From Bacillus sp. FJAT-29790 (GTDB lineage Bacteria; Bacillota; Bacilli; Bacillales; Cytobacillaceae), in assembly GCF_019039215.1 (NCBI RefSeq), contig NZ_JAHNZZ010000001.1, forward strand, positions 2,137,601-2,201,600: 64,000 nt of DNA, in the 5' to 3' direction. The stretch's first letter is position 1. Every line of letters starts with the position of its first letter. Made by a program: the position numbers and the translations under genes. Below the pieces are notes generated by a model, which saw only the letters and a list, made by a program, of their open reading frames with translations, was not told the origin of the DNA and ran no database searches. Positions 9,140 to 17,709 of the stretch are shown piece by piece.

Positions 9140-9264
9140 AGGCTCTTTTCACATATAATGTGTTTTTAGCCTTCAAAGTTTGCCCGTTGATCTCCGCTCC
9201 AATCAACTCAGATATTTATATAAAATTAAACTAAAAAAAGCAACAAAGTTTACGAAAATAGCCT
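9140..9264. repeat. Family A MITE-like element, copy 1 (core deleted)
   Basis: Terminal inverted repeats start AGGCT and end AGCCT. The flanks are ATTTAA (9134-9139) and TTTTAA (9265-9270), a five-of-six match to a 6-bp target duplication. The GC-rich hairpin core of the 230-bp copies is missing; a single TCCGCT remains where full copies have one on each side. The element ends 7 bp before the nrdJ stop codon. Confidence 0.7.
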
Positions 9265-9271
9265 TTTTAAA

Positions 9272-11833
9272 TTACAATCCGCATTTTAATTGGGCATTAC
9301 AATTCGTACATGTATTGCAGCCGCCAATTTCTTCTACGTTTCCTTTGCGGCAAACCGGACAAGTATTTCCAACTTCTGAGCCAATCGTCACACTTGTTGA
9401 ACGAAGGTCGCTAATTGTATCGACAAGGACCACATGCTGCTTTGTTTTTTCCTTTTTGGCAAAGCTAGTATCATCAAAGCTGTTTTCTTCCGCTTTCAAG
9501 GTTAGTACTTGTGAATCACGAGAGCCATCAACATAGACAGTTCCGCCTTTTGCCCCGCCGCGGTATAGGCGTTCATACACCTTTTCCACTTGTTCAACAC
9601 TGTATCCTTTAGGCGCATTAACCGTTTTACTGATCGAACTGTCGATCCAGCGCTGAATGATACATTGAACATCTGCATGCGCTTCAGGTGCTAAATCCAT
9701 CGCAGCAATAAACCATTCTGGAAGGTTATTCGGATCCGCTTCCGGATTCTTATCCAAGTACTCTTGAACAATATCCGCCTTTACTTCAATAAACTTCCCA
9801 AGACGGCCGCTTCTGAAGTAAGAGAACGAGAAGTAAGGTTCAAGTCCAGTACTTACCCCGACCATTGTCCCTGTGGACCCAGTTGGAGCCACGGTCAGAA
9901 GATGAGAATTACGAATACCATTGTTTAGAATTTGCTCTCGTACATCTTTAGGCATTTTTTGCATGAAGCCTGTTTCTGTAAATGCTTTTCGAAGACGGTT
10001 TGTTTCTTCTGCTGTTTCCCCTGTTAAGAATGGGAAGCTTCCTTTTTCTTTAGCCAGTTCTACAGACGTACGATAAGCTGTCGTTGCGATTGTTTCGAAT
10101 ACTTTATCAACAAGGATATTTCCTTTTTCAGATCCGTACTCTGTTTCACAGTAGATTAGTAAGTCGTGAAGACCCATAACACCTAAGCCAACACGGCGTT
10201 CACCAAGTGCCTGTGTTTTATTGTCTTCAAGGAAGTATGGAGTTGCATCAATTACGTTGTCCTGCATGCGGACTCCGACTTCCACCGTACGTTCTAATTT
10301 TTCAAAATCAACCGTTTTGTTTTCCTTATCGGCCATTTCTGCCAAGTTAACAGCTGCTAAATTGCAAACAGAATATGGTGCGAGAGGTTGCTCGCCACAT
10401 GGATTTGTTGCAACGACTTTTTGTCCATAGCTTTTAGCATTGGTCATGTCGTTGGCATTATCGATAAAGAAAATACCTGGTTCAGCTGAGTATGTTGCAC
10501 AAATATTGATTAGGTTCCAAAGCTCTTTCGCTTTGATTCTTCGGTAAACCCGCACTTTATGGCCAAGTTTCTCCCATTCACGTACGTCTCCTACTTTATG
10601 CCATTCTTTATTGTAGATGTGCATTTCCTCTTGTTCGTAGCCTTCAACATCTGGAAAGCGAAGCTCATATTCAGCGTCTTTCTCAACAGCATCCATGAAT
10701 TCTTTTGTTAGGCATACTGAAATGTTGGCACCTGTAAGGAATTCAGAATTGTGAACAGAATACGTGCCCCCTGTTTCCAACTTCTCCTCTGCATCGCGAA
10801 TAATGTTCTCACTAAAACCGCCAAAACCAGGAATATGCTTGTAATTAATGATCCCCTGGTACATGGCTTCTTCCTGAATAGTAAAAGGAGTAAATTTTAA
10901 TTTTTCTTTTGCGTATTTCTTTATCGTTTCATCATTTGTCGTTTCAAGCAGGAATCGTAATATTCTAGGATTTTGCATTTTAGAAATGATGAATTCAATA
11001 ATGTCAGGGTGCCAATCCGCTAACATGATCATCTGGGCGCCTCTGCGCGAACCACCCTGCTCAACAAGATGTGTCAGCTTCGCAATATCATCAAGCCATG
11101 ATACGGAGCCGGATGATTTTCCGTTTACCCCTCTGGCCAATGTGTTTCTCGGCCTTAATGTAGAACCGTTTGTACCGACCCCGCCGCCGCGGCTCATAAT
11201 TTCCATGACTTGCTTGCGGTGTTCAGAAATGCCTTCCCGGGAATCTTGGACAAAAGGCATGACGTAGCAATTAAAGTATGTTACATCAGTCCCCGCTCCT
11301 GCACCATAGAGAACACGGCCAGCTGGGATAAAGTTTAAATTCGCTAGTTCATTGTAAAACTTCTCAAACCATTCTTTCCTTTTCTCCTCCGTTGTTTCAA
11401 CAGATGCAAGACCAGTTGCATTACGCTTAGCAATTTGTTCATAAAAAAGCTCCAGCGGCTTTTCGATCACGTCAAGCGATTTGGTAATGATCCCAGTGCG
11501 TGCTTCTTCAGGGTCATCAAGCACACCTCTGTAATCCTCTTCCACTAACACTTTTGCTGATTTATTTTCCCAATCAATTTCTACAATGTAGCCAAGACCG
11601 CGGGCAGGGAACTTTGGGTCTTCTTTTATGGTGAGTACGACGAAGTCTCCATTGGATAACGTAATCTTCTCAGTGTCTTTGAATGTATACCTATCCAGCA
11701 TGACTAAGCGGGAAACGCCTTTGTGGGTCATATTCATATCAGGGGTGATAGGATGTACTTGCGGAAATAGACTGATGTCCTTATTCAGGCGCTCAATATC
11801 CAAACTCATTTTTTGTCCTAGTGCAACAGACAT
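9272..11833 (-). CDS. nrdJ: Vitamin B12-dependent (class II) ribonucleotide reductase NrdJ
   Basis: Reduces ribonucleotides to deoxyribonucleotides using adenosylcobalamin to form the active-site thiyl radical, so it needs no oxygen. It has 853 residues. Key residues are present: FNCYV (Cys about 189) and the NPCGEQPL radical loop (Cys about 479, Glu about 481) followed by SVCNLAAVNL (Cys about 490). The C-terminus has a cysteine-rich tail (CPVC at 825-828, then CNTCTNC and a final CGL) for re-reduction or metal binding. ATG has AAGGAG eight bases upstream. No intein or cobalamin riboswitch is seen. It lies in a block absent from this position in B. subtilis; paired NrdR-like boxes precede it. 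Confidence 0.95.
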   Translation of the reverse strand: MSVALGQKMSLDIERLNKDISLFPQVHPITPDMNMTHKGVSRLVMLDRYTFKDTEKITLSNGDFVVLTIKEDPKFPARGLGYIVEIDWENKSAKVLVEEDYRGVLDDPEEARTGIITKSLDVIEKPLELFYEQIAKRNATGLASVETTEEKRKEWFEKFYNELANLNFIPAGRVLYGAGAGTDVTYFNCYVMPFVQDSREGISEHRKQVMEIMSRGGGVGTNGSTLRPRNTLARGVNGKSSGSVSWLDDIAKLTHLVEQGGSRRGAQMIMLADWHPDIIEFIISKMQNPRILRFLLETTNDETIKKYAKEKLKFTPFTIQEEAMYQGIINYKHIPGFGGFSENIIRDAEEKLETGGTYSVHNSEFLTGANISVCLTKEFMDAVEKDAEYELRFPDVEGYEQEEMHIYNKEWHKVGDVREWEKLGHKVRVYRRIKAKELWNLINICATYSAEPGIFFIDNANDMTNAKSYGQKVVATNPCGEQPLAPYSVCNLAAVNLAEMADKENKTVDFEKLERTVEVGVRMQDNVIDATPYFLEDNKTQALGERRVGLGVMGLHDLLIYCETEYGSEKGNILVDKVFETIATTAYRTSVELAKEKGSFPFLTGETAEETNRLRKAFTETGFMQKMPKDVREQILNNGIRNSHLLTVAPTGSTGTMVGVSTGLEPYFSFSYFRSGRLGKFIEVKADIVQEYLDKNPEADPNNLPEWFIAAMDLAPEAHADVQCIIQRWIDSSISKTVNAPKGYSVEQVEKVYERLYRGGAKGGTVYVDGSRDSQVLTLKAEENSFDDTSFAKKEKTKQHVVLVDTISDLRSTSVTIGSEVGNTCPVCRKGNVEEIGGCNTCTNCNAQLKCGL

Positions 11834-11934
11834 TATGACAACTCCTTCAAAATATTATTCAGTTGTTCTAATAAAATAGTAGTTTTAGGTAATTCTAGTT
11901 GTAGAAATAAATTTACCATATCAAAACACCTAAA

Positions 11935-11981
11935 TCAACATATAGTATCTAAAATATTTTCGACACCACTATATATTGTGT
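11935..11981 (-). promoter_or_regulatory. Tandem NrdR-like operator boxes upstream of nrdJ
   Basis: Plus-strand CCACTATATATTGTGT (11966-11981) is close to the NrdR box consensus ACACWATATATWGTGT. A weaker box TCAACATATAGTATCT (11935-11950, about 10 of 16) starts 31 bp away, three helical turns, the usual arrangement of NrdR box pairs. This suggests repression of nrdJ by the ATP/dATP-sensing repressor NrdR. The boxes are read from sequence; the regulation is inferred. Confidence 0.65.
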
Positions 11982-12117
11982 TTAGTTCATGAACACTTTA
12001 TTTTGTCAAAAATAAAATCAACTAGAATCGGGAGAGAAAAAGAGAGATTCATAGATTTATGACATATTTAGATAAATTTCAATATATTTCGCGGCTTGCA
12101 CTTTTGTTAAAGACAAA

Positions 12118-12150
12118 ACAAAAGCACGGGAATTCACCAGTGCTTTTTGT
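12118..12150 (-). terminator. Terminator of the GbsR-like gene
   Basis: AAAAGCAC (12120-12127) pairs with GTGCTTTT (12140-12147). On the minus strand the stem is followed by a U-rich tract. It overlaps the region just after the stop codon at 12153. Confidence 0.7.
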
Positions 12151-12152
12151 AA

Positions 12153-12707
12153 CTAGTCTTTATTCTTAGGAATGAACTCAAAAATTTTGCCTGACTCAAA
12201 GCTGTCCACTAAGCGATTTAGCCATTCATAATAGGTAAGTGCTGACTTTAATTTCTCAATATCAAGCATCGCTGCCGTTCGGATCTCTTCCTCGGTTTCT
12301 TCAGAACTCACTAAACACTCAAGGTCTGCTATTGACTTTGTCATAGCAGACATATTCATCGAAACACCTGATCGCCACTTTATAGTAAAAAAGTCAGAAA
12401 AGGTTTGATACCAATCTTCTTCAGCTTGATACAAATCCTTCCTCATTCCCTTTTTCCAAACCTTCTCCACCATCTTAAGCTCCAGTAAGCTGCGAACTGA
12501 GGTGCTCATACTTGTTTTGCTCATCCCGAGCTCTTCCTTCATTTCATCCAGCGTCATCGGGTGATCTTGGAAATATAACATTCCATACAAACGTCCGATC
12601 GAATCAGTGACTCCATATAAATTCATATTTTGTGCAATTGCTTCGATCACTCGCTCTCGTGCATGGTGAAGCTGTTCTTTCCCATCCATGTTCACATTCA
12701 CATCCAT
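12153..12707 (-). CDS. GbsR/OpcR-type choline- or betaine-responsive transcriptional regulator
   Basis: 184 residues of the GbsR/MarR family. A winged helix-turn-helix lies at about 45-95, with MTLDEMKEELGMSKTSMSTS closely resembling B. subtilis GbsR, followed by KGMRKDLY and a helical C-terminal part. GbsR and OpcR in B. subtilis are choline-sensing repressors of betaine synthesis and uptake genes. Here the gene is divergent from opuAA, so control of opuA is a reasonable inference. The start is uncertain because no clear ribosome binding site precedes the ATG at 12707. Confidence 0.85.
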   Translation of the reverse strand: MDVNVNMDGKEQLHHARERVIEAIAQNMNLYGVTDSIGRLYGMLYFQDHPMTLDEMKEELGMSKTSMSTSVRSLLELKMVEKVWKKGMRKDLYQAEEDWYQTFSDFFTIKWRSGVSMNMSAMTKSIADLECLVSSEETEEEIRTAAMLDIEKLKSALTYYEWLNRLVDSFESGKIFEFIPKNKD

Positions 12708-12996
12708 AAATGTAAATTTTGCGATTTCTTTCTGAATTTTCCTTAGGGATAACTAGAAAATGCAATAATCATTTATTAGACTAACATGTTTTTTTTGAAT
12801 GTAAAGGGGGATTCATTGAAGCATATGGGAGGAAAATAGAGGAAATGTAAGAATAACGCACGTACAGTATGTTCAGTTTTTACTGTATGAACTTTACGGC
12901 TGAATATGACGATTTAACAGCTTTGCTCTCTTTTTCTAGAACTTATACAATTAGAAGGTCCTTTTTGTGCGGCAATTTAAGAACGAGGTGATTGAT

Positions 12997-14253
12997 TTGA
13001 GTGAACAAATTTTTAAAATCAGTGTCAAAAACGTGACAAAAATTTTTGGAAGGAATTCCAAAAAAGCATTACAACTTTTAAATGAAGGAAATCCCAAGGA
13101 CGATATTCTAAAAAAGACAGGTTCAACTGTAGGAATTAATCAAGCAACATTTGATGTCAGTGCAGGAGAAATTTTTGTCATTATGGGGCTATCAGGAAGC
13201 GGTAAATCTACATTAGTTCGCACATTAAACCGGCTAATCGATCCGACGATCGGCGAAGTTTGGATTGACGGAAAAGAGATTACAAAAATGAAAAAAGATG
13301 AGTTAAGAGAGGTTCGGCGCAAAAAAATCAGCATGGTGTTTCAGAAATTCGCCTTACTTCCCCATCGAACTGTGCTCGAAAATGCCGAGTATGGCTTGGA
13401 AATTCAAGGTAAAGAAAAGGATGTACGGAAGCACAAGGCCTTGAATGCCTTGAAGTTAGTTGGACTTGAAGGGTATGAAAACCAGCTTCCGGAACAGCTG
13501 AGCGGCGGCATGCAGCAGCGCGTCGGGTTAGCAAGAGCACTCGCGAATGATCCGGATATTTTATTGATGGATGAAGCATTCAGTGCATTAGACCCATTAA
13601 TCCGGAAAGATATGCAGGATGAATTACTCGAGCTTCAATCAAAAATGGAAAAAACAATCATCTTTATCACTCATGATTTAGATGAAGCACTTCGAATTGG
13701 TGACCGGATTGCGTTAATGAAGGATGGCGAGATCGTCCAAATCGGATCACCGGAAGAAATATTAATGCACCCATCCAACAACTATGTTGAAAGATTTGTA
13801 GAGGATGTCGATTTATCTAAAGTATTAACGGCCAGTCATGTGATGAAAAGAGCGGAGACGGTACAAATTGATAAAGGCCCACGGGTTGCTTTACAAATGA
13901 TGAAGAAGCTTGGGATTTCAAGCATTTACGCAGTGGATAGAAAGAAAAAACTGCTTGGAGTTATCCATGCTGCGGATGCGAAAACCGCTGCTGAGAACGG
14001 ACAGTCATTACAAGTTACCCTTGATCCGAACGTTCAAAAGGTTGCCGGGGAGACTTTGTTAACCGACTTGTTTGATAAAGTATCTACCGCCATCGTTCCC
14101 GTAGCCGTTGTTGATAAGGATGATCGCATTCATGGGATTCTTGTAAGAGGAGCAGTTATTGGCGCTCTTGCGGGGAATAATGCGGCTATAAATGATTTGG
14201 AAAAGGCAAAAAAAGAAGCGGCTGCTGATCAGTCCATAAAGGGGGAAATTTAA
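12997..14253 (+). CDS. opuAA: Glycine betaine ABC transporter ATP-binding protein OpuAA
   Basis: ATPase of the OpuA osmoprotectant importer. It has about 418 residues from TTG at 12997, which follows GAGGTG by six bases and gives the OpuAA-like length and N-terminus; an upstream GTG at 12967 lacks a ribosome binding site. Walker A GLSGSGKST (about 64-72), signature LSGGMQQ (about 168-174), Walker B LLMDEA (about 189-194), then two C-terminal CBS domains (about 275-400) typical of osmoregulatory transporters. It is followed after one base by opuAB. Confidence 0.95.
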   Translation: MSEQIFKISVKNVTKIFGRNSKKALQLLNEGNPKDDILKKTGSTVGINQATFDVSAGEIFVIMGLSGSGKSTLVRTLNRLIDPTIGEVWIDGKEITKMKKDELREVRRKKISMVFQKFALLPHRTVLENAEYGLEIQGKEKDVRKHKALNALKLVGLEGYENQLPEQLSGGMQQRVGLARALANDPDILLMDEAFSALDPLIRKDMQDELLELQSKMEKTIIFITHDLDEALRIGDRIALMKDGEIVQIGSPEEILMHPSNNYVERFVEDVDLSKVLTASHVMKRAETVQIDKGPRVALQMMKKLGISSIYAVDRKKKLLGVIHAADAKTAAENGQSLQVTLDPNVQKVAGETLLTDLFDKVSTAIVPVAVVDKDDRIHGILVRGAVIGALAGNNAAINDLEKAKKEAAADQSIKGEI

Positions 14254-14254
14254 T

Positions 14255-15103
14255 ATGGAAGGCTTATTGCCAAAATTACCGATTTCCGTTTGGGTTGACC
14301 GTTTTGTTGAGTGGCTGACAATCACTTTTGAAGCCGCTTTTGACGGGATATCAGAGGGGCTTGAAAGGATTGTAGAAGGATTGGTAACCGGACTCGGATT
14401 TATTCCTTTCTATATTTTTATCATTCTATTAGGTTTATTAGCTTGGAAGGTAGCCTCTAAGGGAATTGCACTATTTTCGGTTATCGGTTTATTTTTTATC
14501 GAAAATTTAGGTTACTGGGATCCGATGCTCGAAACCCTTGCTCTAGTCTTGTCTGCTGTATTCATATCTGTGGTACTAGGTGTCCCCGTTGGTATTTGGG
14601 CTTCTCAAAATAGGAAAGTAAAACGAGTTGTTATCCCAATTTTGGATTTTATGCAAACAATGCCTGCATTTGTCTATTTAATCCCTGCCATCTTCTTCTT
14701 TAGTATTGGAGTTGTACCCGGTGTGGTCGCATCTGTTATTTTTTCGATGCCCCCTACCATCAGGATGACTATATTAGGCATTCAGCAAGTTCCCGCGGAT
14801 ATTATTGAAGCAACTGAAGCATTTGGCTCTACAATGAGCCAGCGTTTGCTGAAGGTACAGCTGCCGCTTGCAACGCCGACCATCATGGCAGGTATTAATC
14901 AAAGCATCATGCTCGCATTATCCATGGTCGTCATTGCTTCCATGGTAGGAGCTCCTGGTCTTGGAGCAGATGTCTACCGTGCTGTTACACAAATTCAAAT
15001 TGGAAAAGGGTTTGAGGCTGGTCTTGCGATCGTGGTCATCGCGATCATCCTTGACCGGATTACCCAAAATATCGGAATTAAAAAACAAGGGGGAAATATG
15101 TAA
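14255..15103 (+). CDS. opuAB: Glycine betaine ABC transporter permease OpuAB
   Basis: Membrane subunit of OpuA, 282 residues with about six or seven helices. The permease coupling motif is visible as EATEAFGSTMSQRLLKVQLP. Start is ATG with AAGGGGG upstream, overlapping the end of opuAA. Its stop codon overlaps the start of opuAC (TAATG). Confidence 0.95.
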   Translation: MEGLLPKLPISVWVDRFVEWLTITFEAAFDGISEGLERIVEGLVTGLGFIPFYIFIILLGLLAWKVASKGIALFSVIGLFFIENLGYWDPMLETLALVLSAVFISVVLGVPVGIWASQNRKVKRVVIPILDFMQTMPAFVYLIPAIFFFSIGVVPGVVASVIFSMPPTIRMTILGIQQVPADIIEATEAFGSTMSQRLLKVQLPLATPTIMAGINQSIMLALSMVVIASMVGAPGLGADVYRAVTQIQIGKGFEAGLAIVVIAIILDRITQNIGIKKQGGNM

Positions 15104-16002
15104 TGAAGAAAAAATGGATGTCTGCAATAATCGTCCCTGTCCTTGCATTAGGACTTGCTGCATGTAGTTCTAACGAGGCCAATAGCAACGAAAACAAGGC
15201 TGTAAAAGGAACAATTGGGGAAAAGCTTAATCACAAGATCATCGGCATTGATCCCGGTGCGGGGTTAATGAAAGCAACAGCCTCTGCGATTGAAGAATAT
15301 GAGCTTGATAAATGGACTTTAGTAGAAGGTTCAGGAGCTGCAATGACTGCTGTATTAAAAAAAGCTTATGACAAACAGGAACCGATCATTGTGACAGGCT
15401 GGACTCCTCACTGGATGTTTTCAAAATATGATTTGAAATATTTAGATGATCCTAAAGGGGTTTACGGTGAAGGAGAGAATATCCATTCAATCGCACGTAT
15501 TGGACTGGCCGAAGATCATCCTTCCGCATATAAAGTACTTGATCAATTCCACTGGTCCGCAACGGATATGGAGGAGATTATGGTCAAGGTAATGGATGGG
15601 GAAGATCCAAAAGAAGCTGCAAAAGCTTGGGTAGAAGCGAATGCTGAAAAAGTCGCTGAATGGACAAATGGCGCTGAGAAGGTAAATGGCGATAAAATTA
15701 CGATTGGCTATGTTGCATGGGATAGTGAAATTGCCAGTACAAATGTGGTGGCGCAAGTGTTAACTGATCTTGGATATAAAGTAACCCTTCGCCAAATTGA
15801 AGCAGGTCCAATGTGGACAGGTGTTTCTGATGGAAGTCTGGACGCACATGTTGCCGGATGGCTGCCAATAACCCATGCGGACTACTATGAGAAATTCGAA
15901 GGCAAATTTGAAGATCTAGGTGCTAATTTAGAAGGTACAAGAATTGGATTGGTAGTTCCAGCTTATATGGATATTGATTCGATTGAGGATCTTAAAAAAT
16001 AA
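15103..16002 (+). CDS. opuAC: Glycine betaine-binding lipoprotein OpuAC
   Basis: Substrate-binding lipoprotein of OpuA, 299 residues. The lipobox LGLAAC places the acylated Cys near residue 21. GWTPHWMF and the later GWLP segment supply Trp residues of the kind that form the aromatic cage for betaine. It shares one base with opuAB and is followed by a terminator, so opuAA-AB-AC is one operon. Confidence 0.94.
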   Translation: MKKKWMSAIIVPVLALGLAACSSNEANSNENKAVKGTIGEKLNHKIIGIDPGAGLMKATASAIEEYELDKWTLVEGSGAAMTAVLKKAYDKQEPIIVTGWTPHWMFSKYDLKYLDDPKGVYGEGENIHSIARIGLAEDHPSAYKVLDQFHWSATDMEEIMVKVMDGEDPKEAAKAWVEANAEKVAEWTNGAEKVNGDKITIGYVAWDSEIASTNVVAQVLTDLGYKVTLRQIEAGPMWTGVSDGSLDAHVAGWLPITHADYYEKFEGKFEDLGANLEGTRIGLVVPAYMDIDSIEDLKK

Positions 16003-16010
16003 AAAAAACA

Positions 16011-16047
16011 GAAGGCAATGTCAATTAGGCATTGCTTTCCGTTTTTT
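16011..16047 (+). terminator. Terminator of the opuA operon
   Basis: AAGGCAATG (16012-16020) pairs with CATTGCTTT (16030-16038), followed by CCGTTTTTT. It lies 10 bp after the opuAC stop codon. Confidence 0.75.
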
Positions 16048-16079
16048 ACGTGCTTTTAAAAAAACGGCCTCAGCCGCTC

Positions 16080-16916
16080 CTATCTTTTATAATTCCACTC
16101 ATCATTTTCATAGCGTTCTTTTGCTATTTTTTGTACGTAAGCCATTTCATCAGCCGTCAGCTCGTAAGGCTCCAATTCAATATTGAGACCATCAGCAAAT
16201 CCTTTTTTAAAAGCTTTTTTCGCTTGTTCTAACGTAATTTTTTCTTTGCTTATTTCATTAATTGCTACAGCTTTGTTTTTAAAAGCCCTTTGCATCCGCT
16301 CTTTCACTCTATCATTCGGGTATTTAAATAAACTAAATAACTTGTCCTCATCTAAATCAAGTAGGATTGAGCCATGCTGAAGGATGACTCCTTTTTGCCT
16401 TGTTTGTGCACTTCCAGCTACTTTCCGGCCTTCGACAACAAGTTCATACCAGCTAGGAGCATCAAAGCAAACGGCAGATCGCGGATTTTTAAGTGATTCT
16501 CTTTCCTCTGCTGTTTTTGGAACAGCAAAATAAGCATCCATCCCTAAATAATGAAATCCTTTTAATATTCCTTCTGAGATCACCCTGTATGCTTCCGTAA
16601 CAGTCTTTGGCATATCTGGATGTGCTTCAGGTACAATCACGCTATATGTAAGCTCATGTTCATGTAGCACGCCCCTGCCGCCCGTCGGACGACGGACAAA
16701 TCCGAGTTTATGCGCTTTCACTGCCTCCATATCGATTTCTTTCTCCAGCTGTTGAAAATAGCCGATCGAAAGGGTAGCAGGGTTCCAGCCGTAAAACCGG
16801 ATCACAGGGGGCATTTTCCCCTCGCTATTCCAGTCAAGGAGCGCTTCGTCTAAAGCCATATTAAAAGATGGTGATCCCTCACCCGAATCAATGAAATACC
16901 ATATTTCTTTTGTCAT
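16080..16916 (-). CDS. lipM: Octanoyltransferase LipM (octanoyl-ACP to GcvH)
   Basis: Transfers octanoate from acyl carrier protein to GcvH in lipoate synthesis. 278 residues, the B. subtilis LipM length. [11 protein letters not shown] (about 75-85) and the nucleophile Cys 150 in [10 protein letters not shown] match LipM, as does GRKVAGSAQ with the conserved Lys (about 165). Start is ATG at 16914-16916 with AAGAGG upstream. The open frame continues 44 codons further upstream through a 21-bp tandem repeat, but that part is not credible as protein. It sits near the gcv operon, whose GcvH partner is its substrate. Confidence 0.95.
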   Translation of the reverse strand: MTKEIWYFIDSGEGSPSFNMALDEALLDWNSEGKMPPVIRFYGWNPATLSIGYFQQLEKEIDMEAVKAHKLGFVRRPTGGRGVLHEHELTYSVIVPEAHPDMPKTVTEAYRVISEGILKGFHYLGMDAYFAVPKTAEERESLKNPRSAVCFDAPSWYELVVEGRKVAGSAQTRQKGVILQHGSILLDLDEDKLFSLFKYPNDRVKERMQRAFKNKAVAINEISKEKITLEQAKKAFKKGFADGLNIELEPYELTADEMAYVQKIAKERYENDEWNYKR

Positions 16917-16968
16917 AAAAAAACCTCTTTTACGAATGTTTATTTCAAATTCAGTGTTTTTTAATAAT

Positions 16969-17052
16969 ATCAAGCACTTTTCGATATGTATCGAGCACTT
17001 TTTTAATTCTATCAAGCACTTTTCCGCATCTATCGAACACTTTTTCAAGTAC
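16969..17052 (-). repeat. 21-bp tandem repeat upstream of lipM
   Basis: Four units start at 16969, 16990, 17011 and 17032 with an exact 21-bp period. Each begins ATCRARCACTTTT on the plus strand, followed by a variable AT-rich part. A degenerate fifth unit may precede at about 16948. On the minus strand each unit contains AAAGTGYTYGAT. The spacing of two helical turns puts every unit on the same face of the DNA. Confidence 0.85.
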
Positions 17053-17209
17053 CATATTCGTTATTTAGTCTATCAAATTATCGGTCAATAAACAAAGGAA
17101 GAAGATTTTTAAGCGGATTTTTATTAATTTAGCTGATTTCCTTTACTCATATCAGGAAAGGCCTATATAATATAGTTGGCTTAGCTTAGTTTGAAAGGAG
17201 AAAGACATA

Positions 17210-17593
17210 TTGGAAACACTTTATTTCCTGCTTATTATTTTAGGTGGAATCATTACTTACTCTGTTGTTACATGGCTGTATCAGCGGAGAATTGTCAAGA
17301 CGCTGACTGAAGAGCAATTCCGTGAGGGCTACCGAAAAGCCCAATTAATTGATGTTCGTGAACCAAATGAGTTTGATGCCGGACATATTCTTGGCGCTCG
17401 GAACATTCCTATGTCCCAAATGAAAATGCGAATGAAAGAACTTCGTCCAGACAAACCTGTTTATTTATATTGCCAGAGCGCAATGAGAAGCGGAAGAGCT
17501 GCCCAATTACTGCACCGCAAAGGCTATAAAGACCTTTCACATCTTCAAGGCGGGTTTAAAAAGTGGGGCGGCAAAATAAAAGCAAAAAGTTAA
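17210..17593 (+). CDS. yqhL: Membrane-anchored rhodanese-like protein YqhL
   Basis: 127 residues: one N-terminal membrane helix (about 3-24) and a rhodanese domain (about 33-127) with the active-site loop YCQSAMRS (Cys about 88). A role in sulfur transfer is likely; the acceptor is unknown. Start is TTG with AAAGGAG nine bases upstream. A strong terminator follows. Confidence 0.9.
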   Translation: METLYFLLIILGGIITYSVVTWLYQRRIVKTLTEEQFREGYRKAQLIDVREPNEFDAGHILGARNIPMSQMKMRMKELRPDKPVYLYCQSAMRSGRAAQLLHRKGYKDLSHLQGGFKKWGGKIKAKS

Positions 17594-17597
17594 TCGT

Positions 17598-17634
17598 AAA
17601 ATCCTCTGCAATTTATATGCAGAGGATTTTTTTT
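17598..17634 (+). terminator. Terminator of yqhL
   Basis: AAAATCCTCTGCA pairs perfectly with TGCAGAGGATTTT around a seven-base loop, followed by a T-run. Confidence 0.9.
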
Positions 17635-17669
17635 AGATTTTAATGCGGACGATTCATACCCATACCCAT

Positions 17670-17703
17670 GAAAAAAAGACTGGCCCCCAAAGGAGCCAGT
17701 CTA
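17670..17703 (-). terminator. Terminator of the gcv operon
   Basis: On the minus strand TAGACTGGC pairs with GCCAGTCTTT around a short loop, followed by TTTTT. It lies 7 bp beyond the gcvPB stop codon. Confidence 0.85.
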
Positions 17704-17709
17704 GTAAAT

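Noticed and set aside
9272..11833. Intein or inserted domain in NrdJ
   Set aside because: The central insertion near residues 290-365 lacks intein block motifs and resembles the normal loop of the longer NrdJ group.
11834..12152. Cobalamin riboswitch before nrdJ
   Set aside because: I looked for a B12-box-like motif and a long structured leader on the minus strand and found neither; NrdR-like boxes explain the region better.
16917..17048. 44-residue N-terminal extension of LipM
   Set aside because: The open frame only continues because the 21-bp tandem repeat is a multiple of three; the family start and ribosome binding site are at 16916.
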